From Symsagittifera roscoffensis (taxonomy: Eukaryota; Xenacoelomorpha; Acoela; Convolutidae): a DNA stretch of 64,000 nt. The stretch is taken from NCBI RefSeq assembly GCF_963678635.1, contig NC_087063.1, positions 52,777,074 to 52,841,073 of the forward strand, read 5' to 3'. The position numbers were made by a program, and so were the translations under genes. A model generated the notes under the pieces. That model had not been told where the DNA came from. It searched no databases and saw only the letters and a program-made list of their open reading frames with translations. Of the stretch, positions 33,470 to 45,500 are shown piece by piece; the first letter of the stretch is position 1, and each line of letters opens with the position of its first letter.

Positions 33470-34990
33470 CTAGAACATCATTTATTATTTAAGATAAAAT
33501 TCAGAACTATGACTTCAACTGGTAACTAATGGGAAAAATTTCATGCACATGATTTTATTCTAATATTGAATCAAACAACCTCATATTTAGGCAAAGCTAA
33601 GAAAACTCCGAATGCCTTTTAACTTGTCTTAAAGTAGTTTCAAAAAACTTCAATGAAGTATTGATTAAAAAATATATATAGCTCTCAAAATTTACTTTTA
33701 TCTTTAATTCCTCAAAATAATTATAAATTGATTGATTTTATCTCTAGAAAAATGTGCATTGGTTATCCCAAACAAGCCAAATTGAAAAACCGAAAACTTC
33801 AAAAATTGAGTAATAAAATCATTTAAAATTCAAAGTTATGACTTCCGCAGAAAGTGACTCCTTCATTTGTGCTCGGGGTGGTGATTTTTTCTCTAGACAA
33901 ACTTCATTGTTTTAAATAGCTATTTTTGACGTATTTTTAAAAAATAATTGAAACGTATTGATAACCTGAGCTCCCTTTTGAAAAATTTTTCACCGGTAGT
34001 CATATTTCGCGAATTTGGGATAATTAACGCGCAATATAATTCCTACTTTTACGTCGTAAACGGAGATTTCATAAGTTTTAGAAATCGCTCGAAATCGGAT
34101 AAAGGCATATTAATTGGTCTAGTTAGTTTTTTGATATAATATCACTTTGCAGTTGACACAGCGTGTCGGAGGATAATAGTCAAAATGAAATAAAAAAGAT
34201 TGATTTTCTCAAATATTTCTGAAATTTTCAAATATTTTTTAGACCAAATTATATACCATAGACACTAAAAGACGGTCTAAACATTCAATGTTTCACCCTG
34301 ATATAAGCAGTCTACTTAATATCGTGATCTTTAAACACACACACATATTGACAAAACCTCGACTATGATAAAGTTTAATCGGTTTTTAAATATAATTTAT
34401 ATACAGTTTAAAATAAAAAGTGATTGCATAAAACCCATTCGCTTACGTAAATCGATTGGGAATAGAATCAATAGTTTTTTGTTGCGAACGAGTTTTATCG
34501 ACTCTAAAAGGGATTTTTCTCAATTGATATAGATTTCTGCAGGATAAAAAAGCTATCGAACTCTCGATAGAACCAACTTAAATTGATTTTTTTTGGGTCG
34601 AGATTTTTGTAGACTCAAACAGCATCAAGTTATTTTAATTGTTACCTCAATCCAAAATTTGAGCAAAAAAAAACATATTTATTGTAAAAAGGAATGAGGA
34701 AAAGGATGAAAAAAAATTGGTTTCATTCAATTTTTAACAGTAGAATGTTTCCAAACATTGCAGCTCTAAATTTTAATAAAAACGAATTCAAACTGTTGCA
34801 GGATCAATCAGAGTGGATAGTTTTCGCTATCAGTTTAAATTTTTTCGAATTGACATTTTCAAAGAAATCCTTGTCTGTCACACATCGATTAAAACTCGTT
34901 TTTGTTTGTGCGCGAATCAATTGCAGTTGATGAACCAATGGTGTATGTATGTATGTATCTTTTTGATACAAATTGTGATCTTTAGTTTTA
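33470..34990. other. Non-coding, probably intronic
   Basis: AT-rich sequence without repeats I can define and without coding-like ORFs. If the LDLa exon and the exons at 40.9-41.3 kb form one gene, this lies in its intron. Confidence 0.4.
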
Positions 34991-34994
34991 ACAA

Positions 34995-37116
34995 GACTGC
35001 TCGTATAAGGGCGAGGCTCTGAACGCTCCGACTGCCTTTCAATGTCTATGGAGCAGTAATAACATGAAAAATTAAATGAAAAAAAAGTAAAAAAGAAATT
35101 GATATTTGAGAAGTTTGCAAAAATCATCCCTCCACATGCCATATAAATAACAAAGTGATAGATTTTGTGTGAAGAAAACAAACCAACCCGAGCGCAAATA
35201 TTCGGTTACTTTCGTTACGAAAGTCGGAACAAAAAGTTATAGGACAACGTGATTTTATGGAACAAATTTGACTTTGAGTCAATGAAGTAGAGTGATGGTT
35301 TTAATTGAATTATCAACAAAGCAAACGAAAATGTTTCTTTAGCGCCTATTTGACATGCAATCTTTCGAAAGAAAAAAGCACATGAAATGCCGACAAAAAG
35401 GCAAACGCGAAACTTTCTAATTATTTTCAGCTTAAAAGTCAGTTTTTTTTCAAAAAATTAAGACGTTTCGATTGAAAACGAGATTTTTTACAGTCATAGA
35501 GAAGAATTTTCTAAACTAGGAAATGAACAAACTTTTTATTCACGTTTATTTTATAGTCCCGACTTCTGAAGAAAACGGAATATTTAATCTCGGTGTGGTT
35601 TTTTATATTCAGTCAATTTTTACAGATCGAAATAACAGTTTTCAGCCAAACCTTTTAATACCCCATTGAAGATATCGACTTACTGAGTTCAAACTTAAGT
35701 AATTATTTTACGTCCAAAAAGTTTTTGTACAGTTCTGAGGGTTGAAATTTGCCAAATTGGCCATATTTTGGACTAAATTATGCGCGCTTTGAAGAGATTA
35801 TTCATAATGCTGAGAACGTAACGCGAAATATTTATGCGTGGCGAATTACACCGCACAACAAAATTGTTCCAAATTGATTTGGGGCTAGCTAATTGGTCGT
35901 ATTAATATCGTACGACTCAAAATTTCACACTCTGATTTTGTCCAAAACGTAGGTTTTCAAAACTTTTGTTTCCCAAAAACTATTCGATATGAATTGGGCG
36001 ACAGTCGGAACGTTCAGGGCTTTGTCCTGATGTGTTATGTTATTGTTCCGACTTTCGAAGAAAACGGAAAATTTATGCTCGGTGTGGTTTTTTATATTCA
36101 GCTAATTTTTGCATATCGAAATAACAGTTTTCAGCCAAACTTTTTAATACCCCATTGAAGATATCGACTTACTGAGTTCAAACTTAAATAATTATTTTAC
36201 GTCCAAAAAGTTTTTGTACAGTTCTGGGGGTTGAAAATTGCCAAATTGGCCATATTCTGGACTAAATTATGCGCGCTTTAAAGAGATTATTCGTAATGCT
36301 GAGAACGTAACGCGAATTATTTATGCGTGGCGAATTACACCGCACAACAAAATTGTTCCAAATTGATTTGGGGCTAGCTAATTGGTCGTATTAATATCGT
36401 ACGACTCAAAATTTCACACTCAGTCCAAAATGTAGGTTTTCAATACTTTCGTTTCCCAAAAACTATTCGATATGAATTGGGCGACAGTCGGAACGTTCAG
36501 GGCTTTGTCCTGATGTGTTATGTTATTGTTCCGACTTTCGAAGAAAACGGAAAATTTATGCTCGGTGTGGTTTTTTATATTCAGCTAATTTTTGCATATC
36601 GAAATAACAGTTTTCAGCCAAACTTTTTAATACCCCATTGAAGATATCGACTTACTGAGTTCAAACTTAAATAATTATTTTACGTCCAAAAAGTTTTTGT
36701 ACAGTTCTGGGGGTTGAAAATTGCCAAATTGGCCATATTCTGGACTAAATTATGCGCGCTTTAAAGAGATTATTCGTAATGCTGAGAACGTAACGCGAAT
36801 TATTTATGCGTGGCGAATTACACCGCACAACAAAATTGTTCCAAATTGATTTGGGGCTAGCTAATTGGTCGTATTAATATCGTACGACTCAAAATTTCAC
36901 ACTCAGTCCAAAATGTAGGTTTTCAATACTTTCGTTTCCCAAAAACTATTCGATATGAATTGGGCGACAGTCGGAACGTTCAGGGCTTTGTCCTGATGTG
37001 TTATGTTATTGTTCCGACTTTCGAAGAAAACGGAAAATTTATGCTCGGTGTGGTTTTTTTTATTCAGTCGGACGACAGTCGGAACATTCAGGGCTTTGTC
37101 CTGATATACGAGCAGC
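34995..37116. mobile_element. TIR element filled with 483-bp tandem repeats
   Basis: The left end (ACTGCTCGTATAAGG..., 34995-35040) and the right end (...CCTGATATACGAGCAGCC, 37070-37116) are imperfect inverted repeats of about 45 bp that also share the CTCTGAACGCTCCGACTG / CAGTCGGAACATTCAGGG pair. Between them are three tandem units and a partial fourth. No transposase is seen. It is a non-autonomous element whose right terminus appears to have been amplified in tandem. A target duplication is not evident. Confidence 0.55.
35561..37064. repeat. Tandem array, period 483-489 bp, three copies plus a partial fourth
   Basis: The phrase GAAAACGGAA recurs at about 35571, 36060, 36543 and 37026. Units 2 and 3 are almost identical (period 483), while unit 1 is more diverged and 6 bp longer. 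Each unit ends with GGCGACAGTCGGAACG, then a short spacer, then TTGTTCCGACTTTCG, an inverted pair. A short ORF at 36960-37169 is a by-product of the repeat. Confidence 0.85.
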
Positions 37117-37420
37117 CTTATTTTCTCTACAACTACTTAAGATACGGGACTATAAATACAGAGATATAAGTAATAAAAATGCTTTAAAGGACCTGATAGG
37201 TTAAAATAGGAAAAAAAAACTTATTTAAAAAGCTTCATTAGACCCTTCTATCGAAATTCCGAAACCATGCGTTCAAGTTCCTGAATCAACTATATTTAAA
37301 TTCAAATATGTATATAAATAAATATACTCACTTAAAAAATTTACAAAGGAAATTGATGCTATCTCGGAGTTTCAGCTCTGTATCCTAAGGAGTTCTAAAG
37401 AAAAAATGACAGAAACGAGA

Positions 37421-37813
37421 CAGTGGCGGATCTAGGATTTTCTCGAGGGGGGGGGGGGCAGATTTTCAGAAAAAATTTTTAGGTGGACCAAATTGATTTT
37501 CCCCTATTTGGCAAAATTTTGTGCGCCGCAGGCAAATTTTTGAAAAAAAAAAAACAGTCAAAAAGGCCGTTTTTGGGCACTTTTTGAAAAACTTTGACAA
37601 AAAAATTGCGTTTTTTTTGGCGCGCGCTCTCCCTCAAAGTTAGTATATACTGGCGCCAAAGGCGCCTTTAGAAAAAATTTAGGGTCGGTCGGCCAAAAAT
37701 GGATTTCTGAAAAAGTATCTTAGGGGGACCCTTTGGGTCGGCAGGGGGTCGAATCCCTGAGGAAGGGGGGGGGGGGCGTCCGCACCCCCCGCCCCCCTCT
37801 AAATCCGCCCCTG
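37421..37813. mobile_element. hAT-type MITE with 8-bp target duplication
   Basis: The element begins CAGTGGCGGATCTAGG and ends CTAAATCCGCCCCTG, an inverted pair typical of hAT termini. It is flanked on both sides by AAACGAGA (37413-37420 and 37814-37821), exactly 8 bp as hAT transposases make. It is 393 bp with G- and C-runs, no coding capacity and a GGCGCCAAAGGCGCC palindrome. Relatives lie at 32907-33243, 50175-50575 and, in part, near 41918. Confidence 0.85.
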
Positions 37814-38211
37814 AAACGAGAGCAAAGCTTACATACAGCGGGGAAATTGGAAGGGCCGATTGATGGGTGAAAACCAACCAATCAGAAATGAACGAAATGA
37901 GAGCAGATAATGCAATTGGGCTGATGCCTCTTGCGAGCTTGCTTGAGCCGGAGGCTCGAACTGTTTATGAAAACGCCGGACGATTATTTGCGGGACGCCA
38001 TATTGTATCATTTTTTTACATTCTGTTTTTCAGCATGTGAAGCGTTCAGCGGTTAATATCTTCTTGATGCTTCAGACAAATCTGATTAGTGGAAAGTTTT
38101 CAATCATTCGGTACCTCTTCATTCATTCATATCACAACTATAAAACTGCGACTTTTTTTGTCTCAGAGACTACAATGATACTTTCTAAATTGTACATTTA
38201 AAATGTGGTAT

Positions 38212-38454
38212 TCACACATTTCGCCCCTCACACGTTTCGCCCCTTTTGAATCTAGTGGCACATTTCGCCCCTCACACATTTCGCCATCATAAATTACTAT
38301 AACATTTCGCCCCAAAAATATACATTAAGAAAGCGGCGTTAATTAACTACGTGTAGTAAGTTAGGGGTGAAACGTGCGAGGAGGAAATGTGTGAGGGGCG
38401 AAATGTGCCACTAGATTTAAAAGGGGCGAAATATGTGTGGGGCGAAACGTGGGA
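38212..38454. mobile_element. Foldback MITE built of TTTCGCCCC repeats
   Basis: The left arm (about 38212-38310) and right arm (about 38360-38454) are long inverted repeats around a short AT-rich loop. Each arm contains four or five short tandem units of the type CACATTTCGCCCCT, joined by TTTGAATCTAGTGG. No ORF is present. It looks like a foldback element whose termini are tandemly repeated. Confidence 0.7.
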
Positions 38455-39314
38455 CATTAATAAAATGTAGATCGTGACTAAGCATCAAAATGATTTTTTA
38501 TTCTGTGAAAACAATTAAAAACAGTAAGAATAGCAACAAACTACTGCAAGTCAATAAAAGGTTCATCAATTTGAAACTAATTGACATAGGGACAAATTTT
38601 AAGCATAGTTGAACAATTACATTCAAAACTAGGAATTTGTATTTTAAATCAATCGCATTCAATCAACGGAGCAAATTCAACATATGCTGGCTCTGATTAG
38701 GGTTCAAAATTGAATTTCCTTATTTAGGTGAAGTTTATTAAGGATGACTTCCGACGCGTTTTAAACCTTTAATGAAGCTGATAGCTGAAGTAGACAACCG
38801 GAAATTTTCGACTTGCACGCTGACCTTAAGCGATATTCCATTCACAGTTTGGCCTCGTAATGAACGCTAGCACAATTACAAGAAACAAAAAACAAACCCA
38901 AAATTCGTGGAAATATTTCTTTTCTTTGTTTTTTTTTGTTTCATCTAACGAACTCAAAAGAGAAACCAAAGTAAATCACACTAAGATTTTCTTTGGTATT
39001 TGACTTCATAGGACTCTTTGATGACAAAAGAATCCGTGTTTTTGTTTACTGGATTACACAGACAGAACCAATCAGGGTTGGATGAGGGCAACAACAAAAG
39101 ATCTAAAACACTTAATCTTAGCTATTCAACAGGGTCGTCCCCCTATTGAAATCAACCAATCAGATTGAATCAGAGTTATTGAATCACAACGGTAGTTATA
39201 ATCAATGAACTTTTTTCAGGTTTTCTCCGTAATTCCTGTCTCCAAAAAGTTAAAAGTAAAGTCCCAAAACCCTTAAACCCACCGTGCAAGGAATTCAGAG
39301 CTTGCAAGAACTAT
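38455..39314. other. Non-coding spacer
   Basis: No gene, repeat or RNA signal that I can support. It is AT-rich with ordinary complexity. Confidence 0.4.
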
Positions 39315-40323
39315 CCCGGGATGACCAAAAATACTAGTCATACAATTTCCATATATGGAAAAATGCTAGTCATACACTTTCCATACAATTCCATACGTAC
39401 AGAAAATTGCATGAAAGGTCTATGATTAGTATTTTTTCTTATGTGGAAATTGAATGACTAGCATTTTTCCATAAACCAAAAATATTGATTTTTTACATTT
39501 TAATTTCTCAAAATAATTTGGTTGTGTTCGTAACCGAACACAAATGACATAAACCTTGATTACTCAAACGTAGTAACCAACGGTTTCGACGTCGCGCATT
39601 AAAAATGCATTGGAAACAGCCTGATATGTGTTACTTCTGTCTCAGACAAATAATATAACGAAATTAATGATTTTTTAAATTTTGGCAATAACTTTCAAAG
39701 ATGATTATTTCTAAAATTTGAATTTTTAAATTACCAGACATTGATCAAGGCATACAAAAACATGTCATACAAAAGAAAGAGAAATTTTAAGCGTTTTTGA
39801 AAAAATTATGAAGAGAAAAGGAAAAAAATCCAATATTAGTATATCCAGGACTACGCTATACACACAAAAAATTAAATTTTGCATGCAAATTTTTTTTTCA
39901 AAAAATGTTTGTTTGAATACGAAAATCAATTTGCGGTTGAAAAAAAAACACAAAAAATTTTGGAGGCAATTTCAAAAATATTTAGAAAAATTTTTGTCGA
40001 CGCCATCAAAAAAATGCTTGTCATACAATTTCCATATATGTCGTAGCAGCCCAAAAAACGCTTAAATGTTTTGCCAGCAGTTGAATTGATTGTTCAAAGC
40101 CATATATGGAAATTGTATGGGTAGAAATTTTTCCATACCATTTTTTTCCTTTTTTTATGAAGAGATACCAATTTCGATACCAAAACAACTATAAAATACC
40201 TTTGAAATTCGATTAAACTCAATTTGCAAAAAAGTATGAAATTTGTATGACTAGCATTTTTCCATAGACTAAGTGTATGAAATTGTATGATTAGCATTTT
40301 CGGTCTATGGAGGTCAACCCGGG
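39315..40323. mobile_element. CCCGGG-ended DNA element, copy 2 (about 1.0 kb)
   Basis: It starts CCCGGGATGACC and ends GGTCAACCCGGG, with TAT/ATA flanks. It shares with copy 1 the CCAGGACTACGCTATAC block and CATGCAAATTTT, and many CATACAATTTCCATATATGG half-palindromes near both ends. No transposase. ORFs inside (39808-40065 and others) are in low-complexity AT sequence. Confidence 0.7.
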
Positions 40324-40879
40324 ATATTGAATTAACTCGAATGAGTTTGTTTGAATAGAAGGTAGTAGGTAGAGCATAGAAGGAATTTATCAATATCCCT
40401 TTTTTCCCACTTTTAGAGCACCATTAGGTTTTTAAAGAAAACTATGTGGAGCTACCGGTTTCATCAGTTGTACTGTGACAATCTTAGACTAAAGTTGTCC
40501 GACGTGAATTTATTGTAAATTTTTTTATGTATACATCAAAGCAAGAAAGTATGAAAACTTGAACCTGCGATTCTAAATGGGCACTATCTGCAAAAAAGTA
40601 CAATTTCGCATCCCCCCGCCGCCCAAAAAATGTTTCCTGACTCTAATGGTTTAGCAGTAAGAAGACTATCAATTGATTATAATTGTCATTCACAGAGTGA
40701 AGTATTCAGAATGACTTCCAAAAGAATCAACTTTTTTGGTATATATCTATGTCACTTGAATTAAGAAATATGAAAGTAATTTTACGGAATAAAACAATCA
40801 GGCATGGATAAATCTACGCTAACTGGCCTTTCTGCGGGATGACCGTTTCGCTCTGCGATCACTAAACATCAATACATAC
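40324..40879. other. Non-coding spacer, probably intronic
   Basis: Nothing supportable apart from AT-rich sequence. The donor GTATGT of the candidate exon at 40880-40942 opens onto it in minus-strand reading. Confidence 0.35.
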
Positions 40880-40942
40880 CAACTGTTCTCTCTTTTAGAG
40901 CTTTGACCCTCGCAAGCCGCTTCATTGTGTCGAAAGGCCCGG
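40880..40942 (-). CDS. Candidate small exon, phase 1-1
   Basis: These 63 nt lie between a pyrimidine-rich acceptor (CTACTTTCTCTAG) and a GTATGT donor. In the frame that fits a phase-1 entry it is open and leaves in phase 1, which matches the phase-1 entry of the LDLa exon at 33362-33469. It is basic (Arg/Lys-rich) and GC-richer than its flanks. An alternative is a first exon starting at the internal ATG (40923-40925), also leaving in phase 1. The joining of these exons is inference. Confidence 0.35.
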
Positions 40943-41035
40943 CTAGAGAAAGTAGGTTTCAATTATGCTCAAACAACAGACAACAGATATTTTGAGGCAA
41001 TATTTGTTCTATTTTAAGTACAAAGTAGTTTTTAC

Positions 41036-41291
41036 TATTTTTATAATGCCTAAAAACGACGCTCTTGTTTGACATTTCAGTATAATGTGCGGCGATAAAG
41101 TTCTGGGGACAAGGTTCGTGGCAACACTTGAAGGTGTTTTGGCTCTCTGAGATTTCCTCCGAGGAACCATTCTCATGAAATGTTTCTGGTCTAACAGACT
41201 GGCAAAGTATCTGGTCCAAATCATCTGGACAGTCAGTCAGTATAACATTCGCATACTTTTTCTTTGGGTAATAAATAAAAACAGTTTGCAT
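41036..41291 (-). CDS. Candidate Cys-containing exon upstream of the small exon
   Basis: The minus-strand frame is open from ATG at 41291 (or from an acceptor AG at 41262-41263) and is clearly protein-like: six or seven Cys including a CCHEPC motif, acidic and Ser-rich stretches. A GTAAAA donor at 41030-41035 would end it in phase 1 and leave a 93-nt intron to the exon at 40942. Together with the LDLa exon it would give an extracellular-looking protein. The donor is weak, and the ORF also simply continues 26 codons to a stop at 40959. Confidence 0.4.
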
Positions 41292-42353
41292 ATTAATGCC
41301 TTAAAGGTGATGATTGTTATGGATGACAAAGTATAAAAAGGGATTTAAAGATAAGCACCTGACTCGAATATTGAGTTGTATATTTTCCGACCACAACTTT
41401 CAGCAATAACCGATGAAAAAAAAAACAATTGTGTAGCTGAGTTTTTCAATGATTTTTTACAGAATTGCATAAAACAAGCATTCGTAATCCTTAAAAACCA
41501 GAATATATAATTATGACTTTAGCACGATTATTTTTATCTGCTAGTTACTCTTTCATTATGACCTAATCAGAGGCGCGTCTGGGATTGTTTTTCGAGGAGA
41601 GTGGATAAAAGCGGTATCAAAAAATTTTGGGTTCATTGGTCAAAAATGCAGATCACAACTCATTATTTTTTGGTTGGCGAGAACATCTAATTTTTGTTTC
41701 CTAAAGTGTGTACTGCGCAATGTGAAGCCATAGGTCAAAATAGTATGCTAAAATTATTCAAGAAAAAATAAAAACTACGTCGTATCAAATCTTTAGGAAC
41801 ATTGATAGTGTCAGGTTGAAACCGTACTATTAATTGGCTTGACTGAAATACAAGTCCCTGACAAAAGTAGATCAAATAACTTTTCAAACTATTAAATTTC
41901 AGTTGTGTTTTGCTCAGGGGCCGATTTAGGGAAAGCGTTGGAGCGGAAGCCCCCCTTCAGCGATTTGAAACTAAAAAGCTGGTTATTTTGCAAGTTGCAC
42001 AGAATTTTCCGATCATTTTTCAAAAAGTCTAGTTTTTTCTCGTTTTTTTTTCTGCGTGGTAGGATAAAGGGATTAGATCAAAACTATAAAGTAGAATTTC
42101 AACGTACTCTTCAATCATTTTAAAATAGCTAAATTGGAAAACTGTTTTGCAGACAAATGACTCAAAAAACAAAAAAACAACAAAAAAAATTTACAATTTT
42201 TCTTTTTGATTTTTGCAAATTTCTGATTACCAAAATTGCGTTTGAAAATCTAAAAACTAAAAACACTGAGCAAAGTTTTTCAAACATCTTTAAGATTGTT
42301 CAAATCATGCATGAAAAAGTTTCAATATGACATATCTCCTGATCCATGTGGTA
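41292..42353. other. Non-coding spacer with one hAT-like end
   Basis: CAGGGGCCGATTTAGGG near 41917 resembles the left end of the hAT-type MITEs, but no matching right end was found before the sequence gap. Nothing else is supportable. Confidence 0.4.
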
Positions 42354-42553
42354 NNNNNNNNNNNNNNNNNNNNNNNNNNNNNNNNNNNNNNNNNNNNNNN
42401 NNNNNNNNNNNNNNNNNNNNNNNNNNNNNNNNNNNNNNNNNNNNNNNNNNNNNNNNNNNNNNNNNNNNNNNNNNNNNNNNNNNNNNNNNNNNNNNNNNNN
42501 NNNNNNNNNNNNNNNNNNNNNNNNNNNNNNNNNNNNNNNNNNNNNNNNNNNNN
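42354..42553. other. Assembly gap of exactly 200 N
   Basis: A run of 200 N, a common placeholder length. It sits at the left edge of a near-identical tandem array, so array units have probably been lost or collapsed here. Confidence 0.95.
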
Positions 42554-45500
42554 AACTGGTTGAAAAACACAGAGTCTCGAGACTGAAAAAAAGTTGCATG
42601 AGTTTTTGTTATCGCTATTTTCTTCTTTTTGTTTTTCTTCTTGAAACTAAACCATATAATCCAATATTAACTTCCTATATTTTGGTTTTGCTAATTTATG
42701 TTGACCGTTAAGCATCATTGAAAAAACCACTAAAAACAGTTGAGAACGCTAACGCTTTTTTTGCTCCGGTCATGAAAAAAATTACGTATAATTAACAATT
42801 TTTTTTTCCCTTTTAGTCCTGGTGGCTTTCTGCCCTTATTCCAGTAGAAAAAAGTTTAAATTTTTTTGAGAATAAAAGCTGGTAAAAAAATAGAACTATT
42901 ACAGATTTTACCTCCATCCCAAGCTTGAGCGAAAAAACACAGTCTCGAGAACTAAAACAGGTGGCATTTATTATTATTATTAATTCTAGCTAGTAATTTT
43001 GATTATCGCTCTTATATTTTTGTTTCACTAAAACTGATACCCTGAACTAGACTCGTTTTTTTTTTGGATTTGTAAGGTTATGTTTAGTTATCCACGGCAA
43101 AATGATCTGTTTAACTGGTAGAGACTGGTCCGAACAGATCAACACTGTTAAGCTGAAGCATCGAACGCGGTTTACGAAAAGCCTCAGACTTATTCGTTTC
43201 TGATTTGATAACTTGAGCAAAATGTTTTTTCAAGCGGTTTCTTATAGAAAAAACTGAAGATTTACTAGAGATTATAAAAATTAAGATCGGTAGGTTTGAA
43301 ATTTTTTTTCTTGGCTTCCTTTCGTTTGAATTCAGATCAGTGTCTGTTTTTAATCTGGAGGAAAGTTAGCCATGCAAAAATCATCAATCAAGCGGATTGT
43401 CAAAATACACTACGAAAACTCCAGAACAATAACTTATGCAACTTTTTTTCAATTCTCGAAACTGTGTGTTTTTTCGCTGGATTATTGAACTGTATTAGTC
43501 TTTCTTTAGAGAATGGGGTGGGGGTAAAATCTGTATAAAATCTAGTTTTTGCTCTAAAATTTGTGCAAGAAAAAAAAACAAATTATGTTAAAATTGACTT
43601 TCCAAATTATTTTCTCCTTTTTCATTTCTCGAGACTGCGTTTTATCGCTCGATTATTGAACTGTATTAGTTGTTCTTTAGGCATCGAGTGGAGGTAAAAA
43701 TTCAGAAAATTTTTTTTGTTGTTCTAAAATTTGTACACAAAAGGTATTTAGTTTTTTTTTCTGCTGGGAAAGACCAGAAAGTCACCAGGCTTAAAGAGAA
43801 AACCTGATAAATAAACAATTTTATCTTGTAGCCTGAGCAAAAAGAGCTTTTGCAGTCTCAACAGCTTTAAGAGGTTTTTTGGTTAATTGATGATGCTTTA
43901 TTGTCCACAGTAACACTGTACTTTTCCCACAACCTAAGCTAAAACGCAAAAAATAGCAATCAAAACAAAACTTTTTTCGAAAAAAGAAGTTTTCGTTTTG
44001 AATAAAAAAAATTATTCTAAATTGATTTCTCAAATGTTTTTCTCCTTTGCAACTATTTTTGTTCTCAAAATTACGCTGAAACTAACAAAAAAAATTCCTG
44101 AATAAGTTTATATTAAAAGAAGCCTCTTCCACAGGCCAAAAAAATTCCAGAAAAAATTCAAAAATTTACGTAAAAAGTTTGAATTTTGTTTTTAGCCACA
44201 AATTTTCAGTTTATATATCAAAATGACCTCTGTTCATTTTTGCTTTTTTTGTAACCCAATTTGGGAAAACACGTTTGAAAATTCAAATTTTGTGTGTTTT
44301 GTCCAGGTTTAACTCAGCACTGTAAAACTCAGAAGTATCTAGAGGTCTTTTAGCAGTTAGAAAAGTTTAGACCGATTAGTTGAAACTTTTCACCCTGTTT
44401 CTGCTCGTGTGAAAAAGAATAAGGATCTATCAATTCCGTATCAATTTACAACACTAGCTGTTTTTAACCTTGTGAAAAATTGGTTGGGTGGGCATATTGT
44501 CAAAATACACTACGAACTCTCAAAATTCTCTTTTTATTTCGCCAGTTGGACTCTAGATTTGCGACGGCGGGCTTTGGTTCAAAATACAGCCTATGACCTG
44601 ATAAACTTTGTTGAAAAACAACATGAGAAAAAAAACAATATCTTCGAACAACTAAGAAAGCCTCCTTTTCTTTTAGATTTAACGAAACTGTTTTGAATTG
44701 ATTTGGCCGTTCACATGGTAATTATAGATAAGGTTAGCAAGAAGAAAAATTGAATTGTTTAGAGGCAGAAAAATGTTCTCAAAAACTAGTTGCAAGGCAG
44801 AGATTCAATGGAAAAATCAATTTCAAAACTTTTTTATAAACGAAAAACTTTCTTCTCGAAAAACATTTCGCTTTTTTTGCATTATTATGAATTTTCAATC
44901 AAAATGCAGGAAATATAGATTGTTGATTTAGAAACATCATATAATCAAAAGATAAAAAAAATTGCAGAAAAACCGTTGAGAGTTTATTTATCAGGTTTTT
45001 TCTTTAGGTCATGGCGTCTTTCTGGACTTTTCTAGCAGAGAAGAAAACTAAAAACTTCTTGCATACCAATTTTAGATCAAAAACTAGATTTTCTTCAGAT
45101 TTCACCTCTACCCCAATCTATATACAACATCTGCTACAGTTCAATAACTGGTTGAAAAACACAGAGTCTCGAGACTGAAAAAAGTTGCATGAGTTTTTGT
45201 TATCGCTATTTTCTTCTTTTTGTTTTTCTTCTTGAAACTAAACCATATAATCCAATATTAACTTCCTATATTTTGGTTTTGCTAATTTATGTTCACCGTT
45301 AAGCATCATTGAAAAAACCACTAAAAACAGTTGAGAACGCTAACGCTTTTTTTGCTCCGGTCATGAAAAAAATTACGTATAATTAACAATTTTTTTCCCT
45401 TTTAGTCCTGGTGGCTTTCTGCCCTTATTCCAGTAGAAAAAAGTTTAAATTTTTTTGAGAATAAAAGCTGGTAAAAAAATAGAACTATTACAGATTTTAC

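Noticed and set aside
35561..37064. Tandem repeats considered as a CRISPR-like array
   Set aside because: Units are 483 bp and nearly identical throughout, without spacers; this is a eukaryotic tandem repeat.
42296..42711. ORFs spanning the run of N
   Set aside because: Translation through unknown bases is meaningless.
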